Positions 10,812-24,200 of a DNA stretch of 64,000 nt are shown piece by piece. Each line of letters begins with the position of its first letter. The first letter of the stretch is position 1. Made by a program: the position numbers and the translations under genes. This stretch comes from Aspidiotus rigidus (lineage: Eukaryota; Arthropoda; Insecta; Hemiptera; Diaspididae): assembly GCA_035079385.1 (NCBI GenBank), contig JAVHKY010000012.1:4756501-4820500 (forward strand). The letters are read 5' to 3'. Under the pieces are notes generated by a model, which worked only from the letters and a program-made list of their open reading frames with translations, was not told the DNA's origin and searched no databases.

Positions 10812-12850
10812 TCGTTGTAAGAATCATAACCCGACGCGGTCACGAAGCTTCGCTTGAACACGACGCACGTTTGACCGAGTGATAGTTTCCTCTTTTTTAT
10901 TATTTTATTTTTCTTTTCTCTCTTCTCATTTTTGTTGTGTCGTTAGTGGAACTCCCTCCTAGGTAAATCAAGCCTACATTTCCAGTCTGCGACTTAGGTA
11001 TGCAGCGAATGCTACTCATAGACGACGCGACGCGATTCCGCTGCCGTAACCTCAACACAGCATTCAGTATACCAGTAAAGTTTCTTACGACTAATCCAGT
11101 CTACTATGATACGAATGTGACAAAAATGAAAGGAAAGGAAGAATTTGTAAAATAGACGGAAAATCCCTCTTCCCAAATGCTTGGCTCTCGTTTCCCAATA
11201 TTGTTGCAAGAGCAAACAAAGGACCTATAATTCATGGAGGTAGCCTTGTTACTGACCCTTTTCCTCTCCCTTGTATCCTTCAATGACTTGATGTGTAAAG
11301 TGTACGGTCACGTCGCAGTGAAGTCCAGATTTTTTAGCGCGACAATGTATTTTTTGGAATTTTCAGCGCGAAATAAATGTTGCGGTGCTTCCGAGTATTT
11401 TGGTGACATTTACAATGCGGGAAAGCTTCAAATTTACGCTTTATTTGAAGACGTTCAAACTCTAGACACAAGTGAAAACCTCGCACTAATACGACTGCGA
11501 TTTCAAAATAAATTATCAAAAAAATTTCCCGCACTTTTTTTGTCAAACTCTTGCCAAATATACAAAAGCGTTTCACAAATGTGGACTGCAGAAAGAATAC
11601 AAACAGAATGCCATCATTGATTTACTTGTCAGGATGATAGTCACGCTGGACTTTCTTCCAAAGTATTATTGTTAATGGATCTTGGCGACCTGTGTTGGAT
11701 TCCACGGAAGCCAATTATATTGGACGTGACGAATCTGCATTTCAAACTGGGTGGTCACATACAGTACGAGTAAATGGGGATGTCAAAACAAACAGCGCAG
11801 TAGATGAGAGTGCCCTTCAATTTCATATCGCATTGGATCATTCACATCCAACGCTCTAGCCGTTTACGTCACTACGAAATAGAGACGTGTGATCAACCAC
11901 TTCAAAAAACGGAAATACGTAGTCATAGAGAATAATGTTGCTTTCAATTACGGCGATGCGATGTTTCCTGCGAAGACTAGTGAGTCATCTTCCGCATGGT
12001 GTCTTCTGTGCAACGCCGGTGGACTTACAACGCCCGTGAACCCTTTGTGGTGTGAATGTACCTGTATGATGGGGTAAAAAGCTTCATGCTTTCTTGAAAT
12101 GCACTCGAGGAAATACTCAGGAACCCTCTAACTTACTTACGGGACTATCAGAAATCTCAACCATCAAGCTATGTATATCAGAGAACTCGAAGGGGGGGGG
12201 AAGTGCCGTTTGGGGAAACGTATCCGGATAGAAAAATGCGCAAGAACGTTTGCGAAAATAGAACAATTAGATGATGACGTCACACAGGTAAACACTGTGA
12301 GTGAAACTATCCATTAACGTTCGGCCGATGTACATATTTACTCTCATGAGAACATGCGTGAGAATAACACAGGAAGCAAAGATCACTGCGTTCCTCATGG
12401 GGAATAAGAAATTTCATCGAGCATGTTCTAGGAGCCTTCCAAATTATGAACGGAGATGAAAAGCCAATCGTCATTAGCCTACAATTACATTTAGCTATTC
12501 CCATATAAAGTGATCTGTAGTGGTGCTGTTGTCGATGTCGAGAAGGTGATCATGGCGTTTTTCACCATAAGACAGCACGTTAATAAAGTCGACTGTACCT
12601 TCTTAAAATACCAATTATTTTTTCTGAAAAATGTATGGAACAAAAATTGCAGTCCTCTCAATTTCCTGTCGAATGAATATAATTTCAAATATCTCGGATG
12701 AATTTTTCAAGATCATCACCTTTTTGTCAAGCTTCCGCAAATGACCGTCACAGAAAATGTAGAGAGCGCCTTCTTTGATTTTATTTGCAAATTGGTTGAG
12801 ACTTTTTGTTACGTTTGGCTATTTGCAGAGCTACTAACTTTGCTTTCTAG
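10812..12850. other. Intergenic DNA upstream of CUB gene
   Basis: No gene could be assigned. Two plus-strand open stretches stand out: 11234-11620 begins with a hydrophobic segment, and about 11645-11861 is open but has no ATG after its upstream stop. Neither matches a family I know. One TGACGTCA lies near 12272. The CUB-gene promoter should be just above 10811; no clear TATA box was seen. Confidence 0.4.
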
Positions 12851-12856
12851 CCAATA

Positions 12857-13064
12857 AGGCTTTTCCAGCGTTCCATATTGCATACTTATTCGCCTCATTC
12901 TTATCAATATGGTGGGCTTTCTAACATTATTCTTATGGGTATTGCTAGGTTGCATACTCATTTTCATTCCGGTTTCAACCTGCCATAAGATCAATGTTAG
13001 GGAGCCCACCATATTGATAAGAATCAGGCAGATAATTATGCAATATGGAACGCTGGAAAAGCCT
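12857..13064. mobile_element. Short inverted-repeat transposon with TA flanks (mariner-like)
   Basis: The left arm starting AGGCTTTTCCAGCG (12857) is the reverse complement of the right arm ending CGCTGGAAAAGCCT (13064). Similarity extends about 85 bp per arm, leaving a loop of about 30 bp, so the whole 208-bp piece can fold into one long hairpin. A TA dinucleotide flanks each end (12855-12856, 13065-13066), the target duplication of Tc1/mariner elements. No coding capacity. Confidence 0.7.
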
Positions 13065-13093
13065 TATCAATCATGACTTGTACTGCTGCTCAA

Positions 13094-13329
13094 TGGTGTT
13101 GGGGAAAAACCGGTATTTTTGATTAACCGATTATACGGTTATTTAGAAACTTGATAACTGGTTAACCGGTTGCCTGATTCTTAAAGGCAAATCTTTAGTG
13201 TGTCGGTTAACCGGTGTTTACAAAAATACTCGTCGGTTATTTTTATCAACAAAATAACCGGTTTTTTACGGTTATTCCAAATAAAATAACCGGTCTAACC
13301 GGTTAAAAACCGGAGTATGCCCAACACTA
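13094..13329. mobile_element. hAT-type MITE rich in ACCGGTTA motifs
   Basis: The ends TGGTGTTGGG (13094) and CCCAACACTA (13329) form an imperfect terminal inverted repeat of hAT type. The flanking 8-mers CTGCTCAA (13086-13093) and CTGCTCGC (13330-13337) agree at 6 of 8 positions. The 236-bp interior repeats AACCGGTT/ACCGGTTA many times in both orientations, the kind of subterminal motif cluster that hAT transposases bind. It begins 30 bp after the mariner-like hairpin. Confidence 0.75.
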
Positions 13330-13739
13330 CTGCTCGCAAGTCATCATTATTGGATTTTGCGATGAAAACTAGAAATTCGATCGTCATTAGCATAAACTTA
13401 GCTACTAACTGAGACTTTTTGATCCAAAGAGGAGTTCAAAAGCAAACTATCAGCTTACCTAGCTTTTTAGCCAATCGATCACGCGTCGGCCTAGAGTCAA
13501 AAGGTCGTAACTCCCAAAATTAGTGGTTTTGAATTGATGATGGTTTCTAGTTCTCGTGATGATATAATTCATCGTTCTAGAATGATAAAATGATGTACCT
13601 ATAATTCATTAATTGTACGAAAAATAACAAATTATTTTCCATTCATTGTAACCATTCAGTACCACAGAAAGTTGTTTTTTGACTCTCCTATAAAATTACT
13701 AAGTATTTTCTTAGATACGACATTTTGACTCCAGGCTGA

Positions 13740-14150
13740 CGCACGGCTGCTACAATCAAAGCTGCTTAGCTAAGCCGAAGCGATTAGCCGTTAGCCGAGC
13801 AATTTTCATCCAAAATTAGCTAGCTAATGTTTCACAATAGCCATCAGCTTAGCCGTTAGCCATTCAAATTGGAATTGCTGATGGCCAATATTTTCTCTTC
13901 TCTTCTCTTCCCCTCACCTCACCCCTCCAAATTGGAGTGACTACCTCCTACTTTCAACCATTAGCTTTTAGCCGTTAGCCATTGTAGTTTGGCCCAAAAT
14001 TAGCCAGCTGTTAGCTATCCAATGAGGCTGGGTCAGCAGTTGACTGGTAGCCGAAGCTAATCAACTTGAAGGGTTAGCTTTAGCTAAGTTTTTACTTTTT
14101 AGCCAATATAATTGGATTGGCTAGTGAACCGTATACTTTAGCCATTATTG
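13740..14150. repeat. TTAGC/GCTAA-rich repeat
   Basis: More than fifteen TTAGC or GCTAA pentamers occur in about 400 bp, many as TTAGCCGTTAGCC or TTAGCTAGCTAA palindromes. The density of short inverted motifs resembles a decayed MITE, but I could not find clear ends or target duplications. Confidence 0.5.
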
Positions 14151-14460
14151 GTTCTTGTTTTCCATCTCTGATTATGAATTCATATCTCTGATATCTTTCT
14201 AATTAATTTGAATTGGATAAGTAGTAATCTGTGCTCTCTGCAATATTCTAATGGAAATGGGAAAGTATAATTATGTATGTTGATACACTTTTTTGCCCCC
14301 CGGGTACAATGCGCACGTCATATCGAGTGGGACATTTAGTATGTTGTATATAAGATTGTAAATGACATAAACGTGCCAAATTTCAGCTGTCTCCTATTTA
14401 GTCCGCACTTACACAATTTTTTAATCTAATATGACTGGACTAGGTCCCGAGAGCAAAGAA

Positions 14461-15107
14461 TTGAAGACCTTTCCGTCAAAAGGGCGTCCGTCCCATAAGA
14501 AATACATTAAGCGGACGCTCTTCTGACAGAAATGTCCTCATATTTTTCTCTTTCCTATCAACATTTTCCCCACTTCACCATAGTATTAATGATCTCTCAT
14601 TGATTGATTGTATCGAAGCTCACTTGTGCTTTCGATACAAATCTCAATAGGAGTCGTTGTGAAATAACGCTGAGAGGGTATCACACGTCTAGTTATTGCA
14701 TCCTGAGCATACGAACCATAGGGATGCAAACAATTAAACAATTGATTTCATTATCGATTGGAGCGAAAATATAGATATGGTTTCACAAATGAGAAGTCGC
14801 ATTTTTTTTAACCAATCAATTATCATCATATTCAAACTAAAAAGGAAAAACTTTTTTATTTCAGTAAATGAAACCACTTTTTGCTCAAGAATGTGGTTTT
14901 CATTGATTTGGTACTTTTGATCAATTGTTAACAATAGAGCCGATCGTCCATCTTTATCAATAGTATCGATAGTACTTGCATCTCTAACGTACTACAAAAT
15001 AAAAGATTAAGCTCAGAACCAAAGAATTGTGAAATTGAAACTGTCTGAATCTGTCAAAAATGTATTTCTTATGGGACGGGCACCTTTTTGACAGAAAGGA
15101 TCTTCAA
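14461..15107. mobile_element. Inverted-repeat element with a second MITE nested inside
   Basis: The left arm (14461-14508, starting TTGAAGACCTTTCCGTC) and right arm (15059-15107, ending CTTTCTGTC-complement..CTTCAA) are about 85% complementary over some 48 bp, centred on CCCATAAGAAATACATT. The interior is non-coding and contains the hAT MITE at 14719-14986. Superfamily unknown, because no target duplication is evident. Confidence 0.65.
14719..14986. mobile_element. hAT-type MITE (268 bp)
   Basis: The ends TAGGGATGCAA and TTGCATCTCTA form an inverted repeat. The flanking 8-mers ACGAACCA (14711-14718) and ACGTACTA (14987-14994) agree at 6 of 8. An ATCGATAGT tract near the right end resembles the other hAT MITEs here. 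It lies inside the larger inverted-repeat element, so it inserted later. Confidence 0.72.
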
Positions 15108-15611
15108 TATTGCTTCACAAGGTTAGCGAGTATCGCCACCCCGCGCTGTAATTGTGTCAAATATTACACTTCTTATCACGTTGACTTCACGAAGTGAGGT
15201 CAATACTTCACTGGTTTTCATATTTCAATTTCAATAATTCTCATAAACTACGAAGTAAATGGACTGGAAACTAGAATTAGGTCACATATAAGTGCCCACC
15301 AACTAGAGGAAAAACGAAAAACAGCTCAAAATAGAATATTTTAAGTCTGTCCAAATCTCGTCAACCTTCTATAACAAAAAATAAGCCAATTCTATAAACT
15401 TGGAATTTTGAAAAGTATGTAATAATAGATAACTCAGTCGTATGTACACTCGTCATCAATTAGAAGAATGAGTCAATAAAACTTGACCCAACTTTTCAAT
15501 TACATAATTTGAGCCTCGAAAAAGTCTCGTCCTACAGAATGATTGGCATAAAATTTAATAAACCAATCAAAACGACTAGTGTTATTAAATTATTTCAAAC
15601 ACTCGAAGAGT

Positions 15612-17242
15612 TTAGTGAAAGAGTTCTTCAGGAAGATTTTCTCTCGTTGCAAAACTGACACTTGTACCACGTCGCTGTACTGAGTATGCGGCTACTTCGC
15701 AAGCTCTTGTAATGACTTCATTTAACGATAGATCAGGTAATTTGGATAAAAAATACGCCAATGATCCGAGAAATGCATCTCCTGCTCCCTGAAATGTGTA
15801 ATTTTTCCTTCTAAATTTTTAAAAACACAGCAATATACACATAGAAAGATCGCCAAGAGAACCACTCAAATTCAGAGTACGAACGAAGAGCTGAAAAATT
15901 CTCGTGACTTCATCCTGAATCATTCCTTTTTCTAAAATTTATAAAATTGATGTCTTTTAGAACTCAACAATCTGCTTTTCTAAGGACCGCGAGGTTTGTT
16001 TTGACATACTGTACTTTTTTTATTTCATTTTTGACGAAGTTCTCAGGCGTAAGTAAGTAAACGTATTTAACTGGACTTTGTTCACACCGTGGTGTCTACA
16101 GCGGGCACTCTTTTAGCCGGCACATGGATAACAGATTCTTCATCTTTCTCAGGGATAAATACAACTCCGTCAGAACCCAATGTGATCACCGGTATCTTAC
16201 ATCCCATAGTACGTAGCTTGTAAGCAGCTATCTTCGCTTCTTCGACGTTTCGCACCAATAATCCTGTAGTTATCTCTGCCTAAGAAAGGAAAATACTGTT
16301 CAGCATTTACAAATATAACTTAATTTTCGGACTGTATTTCACTAACTCAAGAAATGTACCTACCTCAATCTCGTTGACACAGAATATATCACAGAGTTCG
16401 AAGAAATCTTTATCTAAACCAGAAACGGCTGGAGCAGCATTGACAATCGTCTTCGTATCTGTGTAATCATGAAAAATAATGGTCATCACTCATAGCGAAT
16501 AAAATGAATGAAACTGAGAAACTACCTTTAAATTCTTGACACATCTTTAGTGCAGAAATCGTCGTCTCCATCGGTGTTTCAAACTGAAATAATACAACTT
16601 TTGAAGAGGCGATCCATGGGACTGCTTCTTTCAAATCTTCAGCACGCAAGGTATCATTGGCACCCGAAACTATGACTATTTGATTGTCGCCTACAAAACG
16701 TAATTGAAAGATATATTCCAGAACTTGATTATCCTAATCCACGGGTAGAGAGAACCTTCAACAGTAGGAATAACAAAATTACCATTGTCGCTAACTGTAA
16801 TCTGAGCTACTCCAGTTGAACCTTCTATGGTCTTAACACATTCAGTATTCACACCTACATCCTTAAAACTTTTCATAAACTCTTTTCCAAACTGGTCGTT
16901 TCCCAACTATTCTGTCAATTCAGAAATGATTATGGAATCTTTTCAGCACAGTTTAGAAAGACATTCGATTTTACTTTTGCGAGTATGGCGGTCGAAGCGC
17001 CTAATTTGGCAGCGGCTACGCATTGATTTGCACCTTTACCTCCACATCCGATGGTAAATTTGTATCCATGGACTGTCTGTCCAACTCGAGGTATTTCTTT
17101 CGTATAGCTAGTGAGAGGAACATAGAATTGAAAGCACCGGTGAGAGCTTTTGAGTGAATACGAGGCATAGTATGTGCTTTGAGACTCACGTAATCAAGTC
17201 GGCATTACAGGAGCCAATGATCATTACATCAAAATTATCCAT
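15612..17242 (-). CDS. RBKS: Ribokinase
   Basis: Seven exons (17190-17242, 16975-17107, 16756-16906, 16526-16690, 16364-16458, 16088-16279, 15612-15788) join in phase to 966 nt, or 321 residues, the usual length of animal ribokinase (human 322). The protein phosphorylates D-ribose at O5 with ATP, feeding the pentose phosphate and nucleotide pathways in the cytosol. Family motifs are intact: IIGSCNADL at the N-terminus, GCGGKGANQ (residues 38-46, substrate binding), IVIVSGAN, FQFETP, VNAAPA, FCVNEIE, VITLGSDG, and the PfkB signature GAGDAF (264-269) with catalytic Asp267. The start is chosen because M-D-N-F-D-V directly precedes the first beta strand, as in homologues. Introns are mostly 70-300 bp. 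One acceptor (before 16906) uses AATAG, so the family Val is Leu. It appears functional. Confidence 0.95.
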
Positions 17243-18295
17243 CTCGACGAAAGTAATAACCTCGGCAGATTCCCCGCGAATTTTCAATTTGGAAAAACCT
17301 TCGTACCTACCAAAACTACATTGAATGAAGTAGCCTTTTCTTCAATCTTCATCATCAATAACTTCATTTCACTGAGAATTAAGTTTTATGACGAGAGCTG
17401 ATAAGGTTATCACCTCGAGATCTATGCTTATGTAACGCACACGGAGGAAAATTATAGTGCCAGTGTGCCACTTCCATTAGAGATTTGAAGAATAAATCAT
17501 AATGAAGTGTTCTTCATCAACTTCTTGACTGAAAATTCGTCTTCTAAATCGCTCTACAATATGAAGTTCAATTTTGTTTGAATTTGTAAATGAGCTTATT
17601 AGTTATTATCAGCGACAATACCATCAATTGCTCTTTGCGATAGAATCCTTAAACATCATCGGACTCGAACGAGTGCGATTTTTCTCTATCTTTCGGTGAA
17701 AGCTATCCAAGTGTAAGTGATTTCTTCCGCAGAATACGATGACCGTAATTTAAGACAGTTTACGACGATTCTCGAAAACTTTTACTGATATTGTAGTCTG
17801 TTTCATTCGTATCATATTCACATAATATGACTTGAATTTGGAATACTTGTCCAAAAAATTTTACACTCGGTATACATAATGTATTTTTGGAAGTTGTAAC
17901 AACAAAAAAATTTCAAATTGAATCACAGAAATTGGTATCTATTTTTAACAATTTCTACGCGATAGGTACGACGATGAAGAACGTTCTCATTCTGCATATA
18001 ATATAATATACAGCTGACTACTCTTGCTTAGACCATATTTAACAACCAATATTGCTTTTAAAATTCATGCAAAAATAATAAAGTAAATATAGCTTAATAA
18101 TAATATGAAAGAAACAAAACTGATAAAAAAAAAAAAACAACGAAAAAACTTGATGGTTACTCTTTATATCACAAACGAAAATTGAAGTCTTTTGTCGAGC
18201 TGACTGCCTCGAATTAACTGAAACTTATTAATGATTGAAGCACCGCTTAAAATAAATGAAACACAATTCGGAAAGTAAAACTACCGATTCTATTC
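17243..18295. other. Intergenic, ribokinase to eIF4E
   Basis: AT-rich sequence with no exon or RNA gene recognised. A 14-base A-rich run lies near 18127. It should contain the ribokinase promoter and the eIF4E 3' UTR. Confidence 0.5.
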
Positions 18296-21200
18296 TTATA
18301 AAGAATAAATGTACCGATTCTTGACCGATTTCTTCTCAGCTGATTCGTGCGATTCGTAATTTAGTTTCAAACTTTTGACGTATCTCAAACACTCTTTCAA
18401 TTTTCTCCTGAAATTAATAAACGTGAATTAGAAGCCAAACGAGTGATTGAACGAACTTTCTCGCGATAACTCACCCTATTCCTAAGATCTCATCTTTCTT
18501 ACTGACATTCGGCGTCCAGACAGAAATTTTCTCACATTTATGGCGAATATTCAATATAGCTCCGCAGACTTCATCTCGGTACTCATCAAATAAACCTCCT
18601 ATCATGAGCAATACCTGTCAAAATAATGTATGTGTAATGAAATTATTCACTAGACGATAGAAGAGAAATTCTTCCTACTATGGTCGAACAGCAACAGTGT
18701 TCGGGTCCGCGAAATTTCCTACTAAGCCAGAGATCACATGAAGAAATTCTTGTTCGTAGTGGCGTAGCAGGGTTGTTTTCTTCCCACGATAATTTATAGT
18801 GGACTTTACATTATGAATTCATTCTTATAAGAAACGAAGCCAAGGGTCGGGGGATTCATGCCTCGACTACGCCACTGTTTATTCATCGATTCAACTTTTC
18901 GGATTGTACCTGAATACTGTTCACTTTTTTTCGATTTCATACTTACGACGTCTAACCATAGTTCATTTATATTGACTTCTCGAGGTTTATTTTCAAATTT
19001 AATAATCCATCTTCCTCCTTTCTCATTCATTTTATCTTCCCACATAGGACGTATACCTTTCTTGAAAATGGAATAATCACAGCCCATTCTTACTTGATCA
19101 GCAGGTTTTATATGGTTGTACAAGCTTTAAATGGGAACAGAAATTGGAAATCTAATTTAATTCACCTTATTTTTCTCATCTCCGTTTCGTAAGGAAAAAA
19201 AAAAAAAAAAAGTAATGATACGGAACACATAAGAAATTGGGGTGATGAAATTCTGCACGCGGTCTGAGAGTATAACACCATGAAATTTACCCATGATTAA
19301 TGACTGGAAAGCAAGATCAAATTATAGTCATCTGACCCTGAAAACCGTGCTCGACTTCAGCCCGAGGCCGGCGCTAGGATTTTCAGCCTCCGAGTAAGCG
19401 TTCACAGGCTTTTTCGTGATGATTTCAAGACTTGTCTTTCAATTTTTATTCAATAACTGAATAACCCCCCACCTATTACAATACTTACCCACCCCGAATA
19501 ATCAATATAAATGCGTAGGGTTTAAAATCGAATAAAACGAGGAAGCCAAGGTTAGAGGTTTGTCAATTCCCTCTAGTAACCGGGAATCAAGTTGGCAATA
19601 AGAGATTTCAATATTTTGTTACGTGAAGGGCATTTTTTGTTATACTTTTACTTATGCGGAGGTCAATCGATGACATTAAATCTGGTTGGTATACATTACG
19701 CGATAAAGAGGCATCTCAATCAGTCAAATAATCGTATATTAATGGAGTAATACATCTAATGTCGCTACGTTCTGAGTAAGTCGTAATTGTAGTTGTAATC
19801 GAGTGTAAAAAGTTTCACGCGCAGTTACCTCTAATCTTAAATTCAAAACACAGCTTTAAAAATTGATGAATTCCTTGTTTTCGAAGCAAATAAAGGTAAA
19901 ATTTTGAAACGCAGATGGTGTAAATCAGAGCACGCTTGTTTAATGAACATTATTATTCCAAGCGAAACAAATAAGATGAAAAGATGTTTTCGAGCGCGTC
20001 GCCATAGAACTGGAACACGTTACTCAAAATCTTCGATTTCTTGAAAAATCGACATAAGTTACAATATTTCAAGAGGAAAGTCCAAAATAAAGCCCTGTAA
20101 CTGCGTGAGGATCGAGAAAGTTTCTGCAATAAATAAATCAGCTACGAAAAACTCGATCGAAGCGAAAAGTGTTCGATATCTACGTTCATGACTCAATTTG
20201 AAACATTACGCAGTTTAGTGCATTGAAGAAGGGAAAAACCTGACAGATTTTGAGATGATAGATCTCACCGAAGAAACTGACCAGCAGTGATAACGAATCA
20301 GAGAAAAACGCGAAAACAATGTTTCTGTATTCTCTTCAACTTCTTATAATCGGAATTAATTATAATGATATATTAAATACTTCTCTTTTTTACCACGAAG
20401 TTTATTTCATACAAAATCTCAGTTTCCCTAGACAAGGATTACAACGTGCTCATCACGACCCTTTGATTGAGCATAAGTTTTACGTAGATTGAATGAATTG
20501 TTGATTACAGGACTAAATTTCTAAATACGATAAGAGCATAATTCTGTTCCTCGCAATAGGATTCGAACTTGCGACCTTCCAAGCGAATATTAATTCACAA
20601 TCGAGAATATTAACATATATCTGACGTAGAGGATGTATCACAATATCACTCATTTGATATTCATATTAGTCCTAATGACCGTCTAAATTCAGTAAATTTT
20701 CTCGAATCGAAAGCTGAAAAAAATTTCGAACAGATTCTCGTCACGATTGCTATTTTTTCAGAAATTACATTCTTAATGAAGATGAAACGTTAGAATTGAA
20801 GCAGCCTTGGAGTTGATCTAACGAAATTTAAAAACGAGGAAATTGATATTCTCCAAGGTGACCACAGAAGACATGCCTGAACTCCTTTTCACCCAATATG
20901 ACGCGGTACTCAGTATCAACAACTTGAATGATGCGTTCTCTTCATTCTATTCTCTCGATGGATTCTTAGAACGTTACCCTACTGAACGAAAACATAGACT
21001 GAAGATGAATCGATGAAAGCGCTTCGAGTCCACGAGAAGTTTCGAAGAGCAATAATAATCCGAGCGTGAGATAAATCTCACCCCTAGCCTCTGACTGGAG
21101 TGATCAATTTCTTTTTCCAACTTCGTGAGATCCTACTTTGAGTAGCAAAAAAATGTTGAAATATTCCCCATCTATAACCTGCCGACACGTGATTCATGAG

Positions 21201-24200
21201 AAACAATAAAAGACGAAACTGGCACACGAAAATATTTACATAAACCCAGAAAACAACTGAAACAAATACGAATAGTTCTACTATCGTTGTGTAGACATCT
21301 GCAAGAAGAAGTTTGATTCAATAAGAATTTTCTGATAATTTTCCACCTTCAAAACGCTTCTTCCTGCGTGAGACCAATACGCTGACACTTTTTCTCAAAT
21401 ACGTATCTCGAAATCGAAGAGGAAGGCTAACGAAGTTTTTCTTGGTAAATCATGATCAGGCACACAAATCCGATAAATGATGGCGGCGAATCGAAGAATA
21501 CAGATGTATGTATAAACGTAAAATACCGCACCATATCTGTAGTACTATGAAAAAAATAAAAAAATAGTCAAACCTGAACAAATTTGTTTCGAGTGAGAAT
21601 GTTTTGGGTACTGAATTTTCTGCCAGCTTGCGTCAAGTTATTTTTGGTGGTCGAAGTAGTTTTTCAAGTTCTGATTTTCTGCCGGCTTGCGTCATGTCTT
21701 TTTGATGGAAGGAGTAGTTTTTCAAGTCTTCAGTATGGAAACCATGTTGGAAACTTCTTTTTTTTCAACTCTTCTTTTGCTCTATTTTCTTTCATTACGT
21801 TTACACAAGTCTTGCACTTTTAGATTGGATTTTGATTGAAATCTTTAGGCTTCGTTAAAGGCTTCTTTAGCTTCAATAACTTCTTTAGATTTATTAGCTT
21901 CTCGCTTGAAGAATAGGAAAAGAAAAAAAGAAACACATTAATACGGTGAATTAAATCAATGAACGTAACTTACGTTTATCTATTATTAACTTCAATTTTG
22001 ACCGTCGACTCTTTACTATCTGTTCGCTGTCTAACGTAAAAAAAAAATATCAATCAATTTCAAAGTTTGTGATCCCCCAAGAGATATGAAGATAGTACCC
22101 TAATGAACAATATGGGTAACATTATGTTATTTCATCTCCTTGGTAACGGTTCTCTAAGTGATTGTTCTCGGTTGCTGGAGTAAAATTTTCACTAGTGTTA
22201 CACCAAACTTTTTCTTCAGTTCCATTTTTAAAAGAAAGCTGTAGAACCGTTCACAGAAATTCATCACCGGTTAAAATTATTGAGGAACAAAAAAATAAAT
22301 GAAAAACGAAAAAGACATAATACGACGCATACCACCAAAAATCTTCGACTGTGCTAAAGCTAGTCACTTCCTTTTGATTCTCTTCCCAAGACTTGTTCTT
22401 ATTATTCTCATAATACCAAAGAGACCAAGTATGTTCCAGGGGATGCTTAAACAACATATCTGTTGAAATTTCTGTTGAAATTTCACCTCTCAAGTTCAAC
22501 TGATTTCTTTCTTGAGCCTAAACAGGACATATCCGCAGGTTAGTAAGTTTCCAAAAAGAAAAAAAAATTAAGAGGAAATTTAAAAAAAAACTAACTCAAA
22601 TGAACTTAGCTTAGAGAATTTACAATTGAAAAATATTTATTTAAAAAACAAAACCTCGTTCTCAAAATAAATATACTACCATTATAAAAAAAGAGAATTG
22701 AGAAAAATAGGATTATTCTACCCGTGTACAATTATCAGAGATTACAATTTACATAATCTGAAAAGAAAATATTTTTCAGCTCACATTAGCGACATCAAAA
22801 ATTTTACAACTATAGTCCCATCGATAAATTAATAGGTAAATTGTTGCTGAAATTAATTATACATTACAAATATTTTGAATACTCAAAAAGTATAAGACAT
22901 ACTTACCACCCTAATAAATTTTTCATGACAAAAGAGGGCGACCAGGTTGAGTCAATAGACGATTATAAAATAAAAGGGCCATTACTTTACAAATTTTGGA
23001 TTACATAATATTATTTTTCAATGCTAATGATGATATAGCTATCAGAAATCATTTCACTTTTATAATTACGTTACAAACTGCGTCGTCCAGTGAATTACAT
23101 AACAGAAATTATACATGCAAAATAGATCAGGCCATGGGAGCGAATTCAACAAAGTTATTTATCCATTCGATATGACTCGCTTATCCGATCCCTAAACGTA
23201 TCATAATTCACGATCTTAAAAAAAATCCAACACTTTCAAGATTCATTGAGATAAGTCTACGAACATTTACTGCAATAACTAAATTAAATACTTCAAGAAT
23301 AATCTCTATTAAACATGAGAAGAGAACAAAAAATTTTCAGCCTCAGAACCAAAGTCGTATTTTTCTCAAGTTTCGTAATACGTTAGAAATAAAGAGTAGA
23401 GCTACCGTACTGAGAAGTGTTGGTTACTCCAAGAACATACCCTAGAATTCATTCGAACAAACTATTGCACGAGTTTTGAATTGACGATACTCTCGTCATC
23501 TCGACTTGACGTGCACGAACTTATTCGCCTAAATCAGTAATTTCCTGACGTACGCTCCAACTCGAGAAAAATGATGAGAACAGAGGCAATGAACTTTTAT
23601 TGCTTAATACGATCAAATAATTGCTCTCGTGCGATTTCTTACTCATCCTTTAAAGTTTCTTGTCGGAAATTTCTCGGAATCGAGACAAATTTATGTTCAA
23701 ACGCAAAATTTAGGCACATGTTTGTATGAGAGAATGATCACAAAGCTAGAGATGTAATGGCTCTATCATTTTAATGCATAAAATACTGTATCTTAAAAAC
23801 CCGCAGGATTTAAATAAACTTCTTGTTCAGCAACATCTCACTGACTAATTCATCGATCGCGAGTTATATCGAATGGAACATTACGTTAAATTTAGTCAGA
23901 ATAAAATTAATATCGACGAGGTGAGTAGGAGCGAGATCGAGATTTTTCGTAATACCTGCTGGAACGATAACCTCGACGACGATAGGGTGAAGGGGAGCGT
24001 CGGTATCCTCTATATCCATCGCCATAGTCATCATCATAGTAATTCCTTCTACGATATTTGCGATCCTCCCTCGTGTACGTTGGATTACCCATATATATCC
24101 CCGGAGTAGGTGTATGAGCTCTCTGAGTAATTGAGAAATCCACCCGGATTCTCCGTCCATCAATCTCCATACCGCTACACTGCTCCTTAGCTGCTTTGGC

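Noticed and set aside
11234..11620. 128-codon plus frame with a hydrophobic start
   Set aside because: The composition downstream is intron-like, with no recognisable fold or neighbouring exons.
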